Source of the DNA: Stenotrophomonas hibiscicola ATCC 19867
Lineage (GTDB): Bacteria; Pseudomonadota; Gammaproteobacteria; Xanthomonadales; Xanthomonadaceae
Length of the DNA stretch: 64,000 bases
NCBI RefSeq assembly: GCF_000382065.1
Contig: NZ_KB907502.1
Span: 248,001 to 312,000, forward strand
Direction of reading: 5' to 3'
Numbering within the stretch: the stretch's first letter is position 1; each line of letters begins with the position of its first letter. The notes below the pieces were generated by a model. That model had not been told where the DNA came from. It saw only the letters and a list, made by a program, of their open reading frames with translations, and made no database searches. Made by a program: the position numbers and the translations under genes. Of the stretch, positions 24,371 through 33,142 are shown piece by piece.

Positions 24371-25523
24371 CGGTTGCATCCTCTGTTGCGGGGAGTAGCA
24401 GGCTGACCGTGGTGCCGACACCGGGGGTGGTGGACACATCGACGAAGCCGCCGCTCTGGGTAGTGAATCCGAACACCTGGCTCAGGCCCAGGCCGCTGCC
24501 CTTGCCGATGTCCTTGGTGGTGAAGAAGGGCTCGCTGGCCCGCTCGGCGATGTCGGCGGCCATGCCGTGGCCTTCGTCGCAGACGCTGAGGGTGACATAG
24601 CCGCGTTGCAGCGTGGTGTCCGCATCCGGGTCGAGGCGATGTTCCAGTGCGGTGCCGATCAGGATGCGGCCGCCATCGGCGGTGGCCTCCACGGCATTGG
24701 CCACCAGGTTTGCCAGGGCGGTCTGCAATTGCATCGCATCGGTGCTCACCTGCGGCAGGCCGGGGGTGAGATGGGCATCCAGCGTCACCGTGGGCGGGCA
24801 GGCGCGTTGCAGGTCCGGCAGCCACTGCCGCACCAGCGTATTGATGTCCACCGGTTCGCGGATCAGGGTCTGGCCGGTGCTGAAGGCCAGCAGCTGGCGG
24901 GTCAGCAGCGCGCCACGGTCAGTGGCCGCCTGCGCGGCATCCAGCAGCTCGGCCGCGCGTGCATCGTCCCCGCTGACGCGCAGCGACAGCAGGTCCAGCG
25001 CGTTGCCGATGGTGGTCAGCAGGTTGTTGAACTCGTGCGACAGGCCGCGGCTGAGCCGGCCGACCGTTTCGAACTGCTGGGTATTGCGCAGCGCACGCTG
25101 GGCATCACGCAGCAGCCGTTGCGCCTGCCACTGCTCGGTGATGTCACGGGTGATCTTGACGAAGCCGAGCAGTTCGCCCGCTTCGACGACCGGCTCGATG
25201 ACCACGCTGGCGCGGAACGACGAGCCATCACGGCGTACCCGCCAGCCCTCGCTGGCGACATGCCCTTGTTGCGCTGCGACGCGGAGCAGGCGCTGTGGTT
25301 CGCCGGCCTCGCGGTCGGCGGCCAGATAGAAGCGGCTGAAGTGGGTTCCCACCACTTCGTCGGCTGAATAGCCTTTGATGCGTTCGGCGCCGGGGTTCCA
25401 GCTGCAGACGATGCCTTCAGGATCAAGCAGGTACAGCGCATGATCGCGCACGCTGTCGATCAGCAGTCGCAGTTGTCGGGAAGGGTCCGTCAGCACGGAC
25501 GTCGTAGAGGCAGCTGCGTCCAC
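24360..25523 (-). CDS. PAS-domain sensor histidine kinase
   Basis: A 387-residue cytoplasmic kinase with no membrane segment. It has one PAS/PAC domain (residues 20-130, with WNPGAERIKGYSADE and VKITRDITE), a dimerisation helix with the phospho-acceptor GLSHEFNNLLTTIGN near residue 165, and an HATPase domain with NAVEAT, DEGHGM and GKGSGLGLSQ. GTG 25523 is the start. Divergent from the large hybrid kinase, with 151 bp between them. The signal may be redox, light or a ligand bound by PAS. Confidence 0.9.
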   Translation of the reverse strand: MDAAASTTSVLTDPSRQLRLLIDSVRDHALYLLDPEGIVCSWNPGAERIKGYSADEVVGTHFSRFYLAADREAGEPQRLLRVAAQQGHVASEGWRVRRDGSSFRASVVIEPVVEAGELLGFVKITRDITEQWQAQRLLRDAQRALRNTQQFETVGRLSRGLSHEFNNLLTTIGNALDLLSLRVSGDDARAAELLDAAQAATDRGALLTRQLLAFSTGQTLIREPVDINTLVRQWLPDLQRACPPTVTLDAHLTPGLPQVSTDAMQLQTALANLVANAVEATADGGRILIGTALEHRLDPDADTTLQRGYVTLSVCDEGHGMAADIAERASEPFFTTKDIGKGSGLGLSQVFGFTTQSGGFVDVSTTPGVGTTVSLLLPATEDATDDR

Positions 25524-25674
25524 GTGTAAATAAGTGTTACCCCTGTGAGGGACGTGAAGCTAGGCAGTCAAGTGTGAAGGATGCGTGCACACCTGACACG
25601 TGCCATTTGTCCTGTGCGGCTGAATGCGACACGGAGTACCATCTTCCACCCTTTGCCTTCTGGAACCGACCTGC

Positions 25675-28600
25675 ATGCGTCCTGGTGCGACTACGCGTGA
25701 CCGCTGGATCTGGATGACGTCCGCTGTGCTGCTGGCCGCGACCATCGCGTTGGAACTGGTCGTCCCGCTCGGCTATGCCGTATGGCTGGCCTACTTCCTG
25801 GCTGTTGGCGTCACGGTGTTCCAGCGCAGCGCGCGGGCGCCGTTCGTGGTGGCCCTGCTGTCCTGCCTCCTGCTGGTCATCGGCTTCAACGTCGCGCCCG
25901 CCAGTTCCAACTCGGCGTTCTCCTTCGTCAACCGGACCATTGGCGGCTGTGCCTTCCTGATGATCGCACTGATCGTCTCGCGCGCGATCCAGGCCCGGCG
26001 CCAGGCAATGCGCGAGCTCTGGCTGCAGGAAGCCGAGAACGCGGTGGCGACGAGCCTTCGCGGTGACCTGGGGCCGGAACAGATCGCCGAGGCTGCAGCG
26101 ACAAGCCTGGCCGCGCAGCTCGGCGCGGAGGTAGGTGCGGTCTACCGACTGGAAGGCGGGCGGTTGCAGCTGACCGGTGGCGTCGCCTTGCCTGCGGGAA
26201 CGCCAGCGTCGCTGGCCCTTCACGAAGGGCTGGCCGGGCAGGTCGCTCGTGATGAACGCATCCGCCACCTGCACGGCGATGATGCCGCCGTGCTTGAACT
26301 GCAGACCAGCCTCGGCCGGTTGCCGGTGCGCGAGCGCATCCTGGCGCCGATCAGCAGCGATGGCGCGGTGGTCGGGGTCATCGAGCTGGGTCGCGCCAAG
26401 GTGGGCGAACTGCGTGATCTGGATCGCGAACTTCTGGAGCGCTGTGCGGAGACCGTCGGCATGGCGCTGCGCGCATCGCTGCTGCGTGCGCAACTGGTGG
26501 TGCTGCTGGAAGAGTCGCAGCGCCAGGGTGAAGAGCTGCAGGCCCAGCAGGAAGAGCTGCGCGTGGCCAACGAAGAACTGGAAGAGCAGAGCCGCAGCCT
26601 GCTCCAGTCGCAGAGCCACCTGGAAGAGCAGCAGGCCGAGCTGGAACAGAGCAACGTGCAGCTGGAAGAGCGCACCCACGAGCTGGAGGCGCAGAAGCAG
26701 GCGCTGCTGGTGGCGCAGAGCCAGCTGGTGCGCAACAGCAACGAGCTGGCCGCGACCTCGCGCTACAAGTCCGAGTTCCTGGCCAACATGTCGCATGAGC
26801 TGCGCACGCCGCTGAACAGCTCGCTGATCCTGGCCAAGCTGCTGGCCGACAACAAGGATGGCACGCTCACCGAGGAGCAGGTGAAGTACGCGCGTGCGAT
26901 CCTCTCGTCCAACAACGACCTGCTGGCGCTGATCAACGACATCCTGGACCTGTCGCGCATCGAGGCCGGCCACGTCGAACTGTCCGATGAAGTGGTGGTG
27001 GTCGAGAGCGCGCTGCAGCGCCTGCGCGAGACCTTCGAACCGATGGCGCGGCAGAAGGGCCTGGCGTTGCAGATCGAAGCCGACGCGCTGGCACCGACCC
27101 AGCTGGTGGTCGACAGCCAGCGGCTGCAGCAGATCCTGAAGAACCTGCTGGCCAACGCAGTGAAGTTCACCGAGCATGGAAAGGTCAGCCTGCACGTGCG
27201 GGCCGGCGGCAACGGCCGCATCCGGTTCGAGGTCTGCGACACCGGCATCGGCATTGCCCGCGAGCAGCTGGACGTCATCTTTGAAGCCTTCCGCCAGGCC
27301 GACGGCAGCACCCGCCGTCGCTACGGCGGTACCGGGCTGGGCCTGTCGATCTCGCGCGATCTGGCCGAGCGCATGGGCGGTGGCATCCAGGTCGACAGTG
27401 AGCCCGGACGCGGCAGCTGCTTCATCCTGGAGCTGCCGTTGCAGGGTGCGCCCGCCGCGAGCGCGGCTGACGCTGCCGAGGGTCCCTTGGCAGCGCCGCC
27501 GGCGGCACCGGCGGTGCTGCCAGCCGCGCCCGTGCGCGTTGCGAGCGCGGCAGCGCCGGTCACTGCGACGGCCGGCGTGGCCGACGACCGTGGTCGCCGG
27601 CAGCGCGCCGGTCGCCTGATCCTGGCGGTGGAGGACGATGCCACGTTTGCCGAAGCGCTGGTGGCCCTGGCCCATGAACTGGACTTCGATTGCGTGGTAG
27701 CGGGCACGGCGGAAGAGGCGCTGGCCCTGGCCAGCGAACTGCGCCCGAATGGCATCCTGCTCGACATCGGCCTGCCCGATGTGTCCGGGCTGAGCGTGCT
27801 GGAGCGGCTGAAGCGCAACCCGGATACCCGCCATATCCCGGTGCATGTGGTCTCGGCCACGGATCGCAGCCAGGTGGCGCGCGAGCTGGGCGCGATCGGG
27901 TTTGCGATCAAGCCGACCACGCGCGAGCGGCTGGTGACGGCCATCGAGCAGCTGGAACAGACCAGCCAACGCGACGTGCGGCGGCTGCTGATCGTCGAGG
28001 ACGACAGCGAGCTGCGCCGCAACCTGGAACTGTTGCTGGGCCGCGACCAGCTGCAGATCGTCGCGGTGGGCACCTTGGCCGGCGCACTGGAACAGCTCAG
28101 CACGGTCACGTTCGACTGCATGGTGATGGACCTGTCGCTGCCCGACGGCAGTGGCTACGACCTGCTCGAGCACATGGCCGGCAACGACGATGTCGGTTTC
28201 CCGCCGGTGATCGTCTACACCGGTCGCGCGCTCAGCCGCGAGGAAGAGCAGCGCCTGCGTCGCTATTCCAAGAGCATCATCATCAAGGGCGCACGTTCGC
28301 CCGAGCGCCTGCTGGACGAGGTCACCCTGTTCCTGCACAGCGTGGAGGCCAGCCTGCCAACCGACCAGCAGCGCCTGCTGCGCGAGGCGCGCCGTCGCGA
28401 TACTGTGCTCGACGGTCGGACGGTGCTGCTGGCCGAGGACGACGTGCGCAACATCTTCGCACTGTCCAGTGTGCTTGAACCGCTGGGCGTGACCCTGGAG
28501 ATCGCGCGCAATGGCCAGGAAGCGGTGGATCGCCTGGCCGAGCGCGAGGTCGACCTGGTGCTGATGGACATCATGATGCCGGAGAAGGATGGGCTGGCCG

Positions 28601-28782
28601 CAATGCGCGAGATCCGCGCGCAACGCCACCTGCAGGACCTGCCGATCATCGCGCTGACCGCCAAGGCCATGCCGGACGACCGTGAGCGCTGCCTGCAGGC
28701 CGGTGCCAACGACTACATCGCCAAGCCCATCGACGTCGACAAGCTGGTATCGCTGTGCCGGGTCTGGTGCTCGCGGCAATGA
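25675..28782 (+). CDS. Hybrid histidine kinase with GAF, coiled coil and three receiver domains
   Basis: A 1035-residue protein. Two or more membrane helices lie at residues 10-100, then a GAF domain (about 120-280) and a long coiled coil rich in EELQAQQEELRVANEELEE repeats (about 285-355). The HisKA domain carries MSHELRTPLNSSL near residue 375, and the HATPase domain NAVKFTE, DTGIGI and GGTGLGLSIS. Three receivers follow, with Asp in LLDIGLPD, VMDLSLPD and LMDIMMPE and Lys in each. The first gene of a four-gene coupled operon with CheR, CheB and a second kinase. ATG 25675 was preferred to earlier starts because it directly precedes the first hydrophobic segment. Confidence 0.93.
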   Translation: MRPGATTRDRWIWMTSAVLLAATIALELVVPLGYAVWLAYFLAVGVTVFQRSARAPFVVALLSCLLLVIGFNVAPASSNSAFSFVNRTIGGCAFLMIALIVSRAIQARRQAMRELWLQEAENAVATSLRGDLGPEQIAEAAATSLAAQLGAEVGAVYRLEGGRLQLTGGVALPAGTPASLALHEGLAGQVARDERIRHLHGDDAAVLELQTSLGRLPVRERILAPISSDGAVVGVIELGRAKVGELRDLDRELLERCAETVGMALRASLLRAQLVVLLEESQRQGEELQAQQEELRVANEELEEQSRSLLQSQSHLEEQQAELEQSNVQLEERTHELEAQKQALLVAQSQLVRNSNELAATSRYKSEFLANMSHELRTPLNSSLILAKLLADNKDGTLTEEQVKYARAILSSNNDLLALINDILDLSRIEAGHVELSDEVVVVESALQRLRETFEPMARQKGLALQIEADALAPTQLVVDSQRLQQILKNLLANAVKFTEHGKVSLHVRAGGNGRIRFEVCDTGIGIAREQLDVIFEAFRQADGSTRRRYGGTGLGLSISRDLAERMGGGIQVDSEPGRGSCFILELPLQGAPAASAADAAEGPLAAPPAAPAVLPAAPVRVASAAAPVTATAGVADDRGRRQRAGRLILAVEDDATFAEALVALAHELDFDCVVAGTAEEALALASELRPNGILLDIGLPDVSGLSVLERLKRNPDTRHIPVHVVSATDRSQVARELGAIGFAIKPTTRERLVTAIEQLEQTSQRDVRRLLIVEDDSELRRNLELLLGRDQLQIVAVGTLAGALEQLSTVTFDCMVMDLSLPDGSGYDLLEHMAGNDDVGFPPVIVYTGRALSREEEQRLRRYSKSIIIKGARSPERLLDEVTLFLHSVEASLPTDQQRLLREARRRDTVLDGRTVLLAEDDVRNIFALSSVLEPLGVTLEIARNGQEAVDRLAEREVDLVLMDIMMPEKDGLAAMREIRAQRHLQDLPIIALTAKAMPDDRERCLQAGANDYIAKPIDVDKLVSLCRVWCSRQ

Positions 28783-29603
28783 ACGAGCAGGCCCTGTTCG
28801 ACCTGGAGCTGAAGGTGCTGCTGGAAGCGTTGTACCAGCGCTACCACTACGATTTCCGCAGTTACGCGGTGTCGTCGCTGCGCCGACGGATCCGCCAGGC
28901 CATGCAGCGCTATGAGTGCGGGCGGCTGGCCGATCTGCAGCACCGCCTGCTGCACGAGCCGGACCTGTTCGCGCAGGCGATGCAGTTCTTCACCGTGCAG
29001 GTCTCGGAGATGTTCCGTGACCCGGCCTATTTCCGTGAGCTGCGCGAGCAGGTAGTGCCGGTACTGCGCACCTATCCGTCGGTGAAGCTGTGGGTGGCCG
29101 GTTGCAGCACGGGCGAAGAAGTCTGGTCGCTGGCGATCCTGCTTCACGAAGAAGGCCTGCTCGAGCGCAGCATCGTCTACGCCACCGACATCAATCCAGC
29201 GGCGCTGGCCACCGCGGAAGCCGGGGCCTATGGCATCGACCGGATGGCGCAGTTCAGCCGCAACTATCTGGCGGCCGGTGGCGCCGCGTCGCTGTCCGAT
29301 TACTACGCCACGGCTTACGATGGCGCGGTGTTCGATCGGCAGCTGCGCCGCAACGTGGTTTTTGCCGACCACAGCCTGGCCACCGACACGGTGTTCTCCG
29401 AAGTACACCTGGTGTCGTGCCGCAACGTGCTGATCTATTTCAACCGCGACCTGCAGGACCGCGCGGTGGGCCTGTTCCGTGAAGCGCTGGTGCACCGCGG
29501 CTTCCTGGGCCTGGGCAGCAAGGAGTCGCTGCAGTTCGGGTGCCACCACGATGCGTTCGAGGTCTGTTCGCGCGAGCATCGCCTGTACCGGAAGGTGGCC
29601 TGA
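28779..29603 (+). CDS. CheR-type protein-glutamate methyltransferase
   Basis: A 274-residue protein with the CheR N-terminal helical domain (YRFDFRSY-like YHYDFRSYAVSSLRRRI) and SAM-binding domain: WVAGCSTGEEVWSLA, YATDINPAAL, and the C-terminal VSCRNVLIYF. Start ATG 28779 overlaps the kinase stop (ATGA). No methyl-accepting chemotaxis protein is encoded in this cluster, so its substrate may be the adjacent kinase or an MCP elsewhere. Confidence 0.92.
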   Translation: MNEQALFDLELKVLLEALYQRYHYDFRSYAVSSLRRRIRQAMQRYECGRLADLQHRLLHEPDLFAQAMQFFTVQVSEMFRDPAYFRELREQVVPVLRTYPSVKLWVAGCSTGEEVWSLAILLHEEGLLERSIVYATDINPAALATAEAGAYGIDRMAQFSRNYLAAGGAASLSDYYATAYDGAVFDRQLRRNVVFADHSLATDTVFSEVHLVSCRNVLIYFNRDLQDRAVGLFREALVHRGFLGLGSKESLQFGCHHDAFEVCSREHRLYRKVA

Positions 29604-30178
29604 TGGCCACGCCGACACCCCCGGCCGTACTGGTGATCGGGGCTTCGGCCGGTGGCGTCGCGGCCCTGCAGGCGGTGCTCGGCGCGCTGCCCGCGACGCT
29701 GCCGGTGCCGGTGCTGGCGGTGCTGCACCTGCCACGCGATCGCAGCAGCCGCATCGCCGAAGTGCTGGCACCGTACTGCGCGCTGCCGGTGCGCGAGGCC
29801 GAAGACAAGCAGCCGTTGCTGCGTGGCACGGTGACCTTCGCGCCGCCGGATTACCACCTGCTGGTGGAAGACGCCGGCTCGCTGGCGCTGTCGGTGGACG
29901 CGCCGGTGCTGTTCTCGCGCCCGGCCATCGATCCGCTGTTCGAATCGGCAGCGGCCGTATTCGGCGACCAGGTGCTGGCCCTGCTGCTGACCGGCGCCAG
30001 CAGCGATGGCAGTGAAGGGGTGGCCGCAGTGCGTGGCGCCGGTGGTCGAGCCTGGCTGCAATGTCCCGAGGAGGCCGAGGCATCGATGATGCCGGCCTCC
30101 GCCCTGCAGCACGCTGGTGCCGATGCCGTGCTGCCCCTTGAACTGATGTGTCGTCGCCTGAAGGAGCTGTTTGCATGA
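29603..30178 (+). CDS. CheB-type methylesterase domain protein
   Basis: A 191-residue stand-alone methylesterase that lacks the usual CheB receiver domain. Catalytic positions are conserved: Ser in IGASAGG, His in VLHLPRD and Asp in TGASSDGSEG. ATG 29603 shares a base with the CheR stop (TGATG). With CheR it forms a methylation/demethylation pair, presumably tuning the kinases on either side. The absence of a receiver means it is not controlled by CheA-type phosphotransfer in the usual way. Confidence 0.9.
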   Translation: MATPTPPAVLVIGASAGGVAALQAVLGALPATLPVPVLAVLHLPRDRSSRIAEVLAPYCALPVREAEDKQPLLRGTVTFAPPDYHLLVEDAGSLALSVDAPVLFSRPAIDPLFESAAAVFGDQVLALLLTGASSDGSEGVAAVRGAGGRAWLQCPEEAEASMMPASALQHAGADAVLPLELMCRRLKELFA

Positions 30179-31308
30179 ACCTGTTGCCGCCGGACCCTGC
30201 GCAGTCGCAGTCCCCGGTCAACCTGCTGATCGTCGACGACGTGCCGCAGAATCTGGTGGCCATGCAGGCGCTGTTGCAGCGCGAGGGCGTGAACCTGCTG
30301 CTGGCCGGTTCGGGCGCGGAGGCGCTGGAGCTGCTGCTGGAGCACGAGGTGGCGCTGGCGTTGCTCGATGTACACATGCCCGAGATCGATGGCTTCACCC
30401 TGGCCGAACTGATGCGCGGCTCGCATCGCAGCCGCACGGTGCCGATCATCTTCCTGACCGCCTCGCCGGACGATCCGCTGCGTGCGTTCAAGGGCTACGA
30501 AACCGGTGCGGTGGATTTCCTGCACAAGCCGGTGGCACCACAGGTCATCCTGAGCAAGGTCAACGTCTTCATCGAGCTGTACCAGCAGCGCCAGCTGCTG
30601 AAGGCCCGCAACGAGGCGCTCGAGCGGGCGCTGAAGCTCAACGAGACGATGGCCGCCGTGTTGACCCACGACCTGCGCACGCCGCTGTCGGCGATCCTGT
30701 TGTGTGCCGACAAGCTGGCGCTGGAGCTTCCGGCGAACAACAGCAGCGCGCAGCAGACACTGGCGCATCTGGAGGCCAGTACCCTGCGCATGGCGCGGAT
30801 GGTCGAGCAGTTGCTGGACTTTTCGCGGATCCGCAGTGGTGGCCTGCGGCTGCAGGCTACCGCCTGCGACCTGCGTGAGGTCACCCGTGCGGTGATCGCC
30901 GAAGCGGGCAGTGCCCACGGTCAGGAGCGCATTCGTTTCGACGCCGTCGGCGACACGCGCCTGCAAGGCGACATGGACCGCCTGGGCCAGATCGCAGCAA
31001 ACCTGGTGGGCAATGCGTTGACGCATGGCAGCGAGGCACACGTGCAGCTGGATGGCAACGATGCCCGCGCGGTGGTGCTGCGGGTGAGCAATGCCGGCCA
31101 TATCGATGACGCGCTGTTGCCGCGCTTGTTCGAGCCGTTCAAGGCCAGTTTCCACCAGAGCAAGGGACTGGGGCTGGGCCTGTACATCGTGGATCAGTTC
31201 GTGCGCGCGCACGGCGGCCGGATCGCGGCGCGCAACGAGGCAGGCCAGGTCGTGTTCGAGGCCGTGCTGCCGCGGCGGTGGGACGGGGCGGGCGCCATCG
31301 CAACCTGA
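30175..31308 (+). CDS. Receiver-histidine kinase fusion
   Basis: A 377-residue protein: an N-terminal receiver (LLIVDDVPQN, phospho-Asp in LALLDVHMPEIDG, Lys in LHKPVA), a linker helix, HisKA with VLTHDLRTPLSAI near residue 163 and HATPase with NALTHG and KGLGLGLYIV. It overlaps the CheB stop (ATGA). With the phospho-receiver at the front it could act as a phosphorelay step under the three-receiver kinase of the same operon. The order hybrid kinase, CheR, CheB, REC-kinase recurs in pseudomonads and xanthomonads. Confidence 0.92.
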   Translation: MNLLPPDPAQSQSPVNLLIVDDVPQNLVAMQALLQREGVNLLLAGSGAEALELLLEHEVALALLDVHMPEIDGFTLAELMRGSHRSRTVPIIFLTASPDDPLRAFKGYETGAVDFLHKPVAPQVILSKVNVFIELYQQRQLLKARNEALERALKLNETMAAVLTHDLRTPLSAILLCADKLALELPANNSSAQQTLAHLEASTLRMARMVEQLLDFSRIRSGGLRLQATACDLREVTRAVIAEAGSAHGQERIRFDAVGDTRLQGDMDRLGQIAANLVGNALTHGSEAHVQLDGNDARAVVLRVSNAGHIDDALLPRLFEPFKASFHQSKGLGLGLYIVDQFVRAHGGRIAARNEAGQVVFEAVLPRRWDGAGAIAT

Positions 31309-31391
31309 ATTCTTCAGGGAACGGGCGGGCGTATTGAGACGGGCTCGTCCGCAACTGCTACCGTGCGTTCACACCCAGCCAAGGAAGCACC

Positions 31392-31820
31392 ATGCCATTG
31401 CGCGCCATCGCCTACATCAGCCGGGCGCTGCCGGAGCTCTCCAGCCAACGCCTGCAGGCGCTGGTCGAAGACGCTGCGCGTTTCAACAAGATGGCGGGGG
31501 TGACCGGAGTGCTGCTGCACGATGGCAATCGTTTCCTGCAGTACATCGAGGGGCCGCCGGATGGCATCGACTCGGTGTATGAGCGCATTCTCCAGGCCGG
31601 CAGTCACATCGACATCATCGAGCTGGCGCGAGGCCGCCTCGGCCAGCGCCAGTTTCCCTACTGGTCGATGCGGGCGTTGCCGGTGGAGGCAGCGCTGCTG
31701 CGCCAGTTGTCATCCAGCGACTGGGCCGGTTTCAGCCGGGCGCTGGAGGGGGATCGCGCGGCGCCGACACCGGTCGACCTGCTGGACACGGTGGTGCAGC
31801 CGGCGCTGCATGCCGGCTGA
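31392..31820 (+). CDS. BLUF-domain blue-light sensor
   Basis: A 142-residue BLUF protein. The flavin pocket residues are present: Tyr 8 in IAYIS, Asn in RFNKMAGVTGVLL near residue 32, Gln in FLQYIEG near residue 50, and WSM near residue 92. There is no output domain, so it should signal by protein contact, as short BLUF proteins do. It follows the kinase operon by 83 bp and probably has its own promoter. Being beside a signalling cluster, it could feed light information into it. Confidence 0.9.
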   Translation: MPLRAIAYISRALPELSSQRLQALVEDAARFNKMAGVTGVLLHDGNRFLQYIEGPPDGIDSVYERILQAGSHIDIIELARGRLGQRQFPYWSMRALPVEAALLRQLSSSDWAGFSRALEGDRAAPTPVDLLDTVVQPALHAG

Positions 31821-31829
31821 CATTCAACC

Positions 31830-32144
31830 TCACGCCCGGCCGCAGTAGGCAGCGTGCAGGGCCTGCAGCACACCCAGCGCAGGCCCTTCGACCACCCGAT
31901 AGTGGATCGCCTGTGCCTCGCGCCGGGTTGCCACGATCTTCATCGCGCGCAGTACCGCCAGGTGCTGGGACAGCGCCGACGCGCTCAGCCCGGTAAGCGC
32001 CTGCAGCTCCGCTACTGCCGCCTCGCCTTCGACCAGGCGGCACAACACCCGCAGCCGGGCGGGGTGGGCCAGGCCTTTGAGCAGCGTGGCTGCCTCTGAA
32101 GCGTGTTCGGCCATGGCTGCGCCGTCGGGCAGGGACCGGACCAT
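31830..32144 (-). CDS. ArsR-family regulator, BigR-like
   Basis: A 104-residue winged-helix protein with LLKGLAHPARLRVLCRL and SASALSQHLAVLRAMKIV (recognition helix). Cys residues in RVLCRL and in AYCGR near the C-terminus correspond in position to the redox/sulfide-sensing pair of BigR/SqrR. BigR controls DUF442 (Blh)/YeeE-type sulfur genes in related bacteria, and here the gene is divergent from a YeeE/YedE pair across a perfect palindrome. That context makes a sulfide- or persulfide-responsive repressor likely. Confidence 0.82.
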   Translation of the reverse strand: MVRSLPDGAAMAEHASEAATLLKGLAHPARLRVLCRLVEGEAAVAELQALTGLSASALSQHLAVLRAMKIVATRREAQAIHYRVVEGPALGVLQALHAAYCGRA

Positions 32145-32169
32145 GTTGACTCCTTTGTTTAGGATGATC

Positions 32170-32191
32170 TAATTTAGATTAGTCTAAATTA
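32170..32191. promoter_or_regulatory. Palindromic operator for the BigR-like repressor
   Basis: TAATTTAGA (32170-32178) and TCTAAATTA (32183-32191) form a perfect inverted repeat with 9-bp arms and a 4-base spacer (TTAG), in the 61 bp between divergent arsR-type and YeeE genes. It ends just where the AAGGAG ribosome site begins. Confidence 0.8.
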
Positions 32192-32205
32192 AGGAGCAAT
32201 TCCAT

Positions 32206-32667
32206 GTGCGGTGGCGAAGAGGGTGGGGCATGAACCTGCCCTGGGGTGCGGTCACCGGCGGCGCCTTGATCGGTGCCGCTGCGGTGCTGTTGCTGGCCAG
32301 CATCGGGCGCGTGGCGGGCATCAGCGGCATCGCCGCGGGCAGCCTGCGGGCAGCCGAAGGCGAGCGTGGCTGGCGCTGGGCATTCCTGGCCGGCCTGCTG
32401 GCATCGGCGGGGCTGGTGCTGTGGTGGCAGTCGGTGCCCGCGGCATCGCCACGCGCACTGCTGCGTGATGCATTGCCGGCCTGGCAGTTGGTCGGCGCCG
32501 GCCTGCTGGTCGGCTTCGGCACCCGCTTGGGCAGCGGCTGTACCAGTGGCCACGGCGTGTGTGGCCTGGCGCGCGGTTCGAAGCGATCGTCGCTGGCGGT
32601 GCTGTTATTCATGGCGTTCGCGATGCTGACGACCTTCCTGGCCCGGCACGGTGGAGCCCTGGCATGA
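32206..32667 (+). CDS. YeeE/YedE-family sulfur transporter, N-terminal subunit
   Basis: A 153-residue membrane protein with about four helices and the conserved GFGTRLGSGCTSGHGVCG motif near residue 110, whose Cys residues guide thiosulfate or sulfide in the TsuA/YeeE family. Start GTG 32206 lies 9 bases after AAGGAG. Alternatively a 9-codon frame from ATG 32204 (M-C-G-G-E-E-G-G-A-stop) leads into ATG 32230 by ATGA coupling. It is paired with the next gene, together forming one split transporter. Confidence 0.85.
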   Translation: MRWRRGWGMNLPWGAVTGGALIGAAAVLLLASIGRVAGISGIAAGSLRAAEGERGWRWAFLAGLLASAGLVLWWQSVPAASPRALLRDALPAWQLVGAGLLVGFGTRLGSGCTSGHGVCGLARGSKRSSLAVLLFMAFAMLTTFLARHGGALA

Positions 32668-33077
32668 GTCGTCCGAGGGCTGCTGCCGCTGTAGCGGGTG
32701 CGCTGTTCGGCGCAGGCCTGGCCCTTTCCGGCATGACCGATGCGCGTCGCGTGCTCGGCTTCCTTGATGTCACCGGGGATTTCGATCCCACCCTGCTATG
32801 GGTGCTGGGGTCGGCGCTGCTGGTCAGTGCGGCCGGCCAGCGCTGGGCGCTGCGGCGCGCGCGGCCGTGGTTCGCGATGCGCTTCCAGTTGCCCACCGCG
32901 CGCGATGTCGATACGCGTCTACTGCTGGGTGCCGCACTGTTCGGTATCGGCTGGGGATGGGCCGGCTACTGCCCGGGCCCGGCCATCGCGGGGCTGGCGG
33001 CGGCATCGCGCGAGGCGCTGTGGTTCGTGCCTGCCATGGTCCTGGGCTTCTGGGCGCACGATCGGTTCGTGCGCTGA
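32664..33077 (+). CDS. YeeE/YedE-family sulfur transporter, C-terminal subunit
   Basis: A 137-residue membrane protein: GALFGAGLALSGMTD in the first helix and FGIGWGWAGYCPGPAI near residue 95, the second Cys-containing motif of the family. It overlaps the partner gene stop (ATGA). Together the two half-size proteins are expected to import reduced inorganic sulfur species. The regulator upstream supports sulfide-linked expression. Confidence 0.87.
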   Translation: MSRPRAAAAVAGALFGAGLALSGMTDARRVLGFLDVTGDFDPTLLWVLGSALLVSAAGQRWALRRARPWFAMRFQLPTARDVDTRLLLGAALFGIGWGWAGYCPGPAIAGLAAASREALWFVPAMVLGFWAHDRFVR

Positions 33078-33142
33078 GGCTTCACTCCGGTGTCACCCTG
33101 GATCGGATCAGATCATGCATCACGGGGAAAGGAGCGTAGTGC

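Noticed and set aside
25537..28779. Very long open frame (over 1000 codons) antisense to the hybrid kinase
   Set aside because: It mirrors the kinase exactly, its composition (Gln/His/Arg-rich) reflects GC-biased codons read backwards, and the kinase has clear domains.
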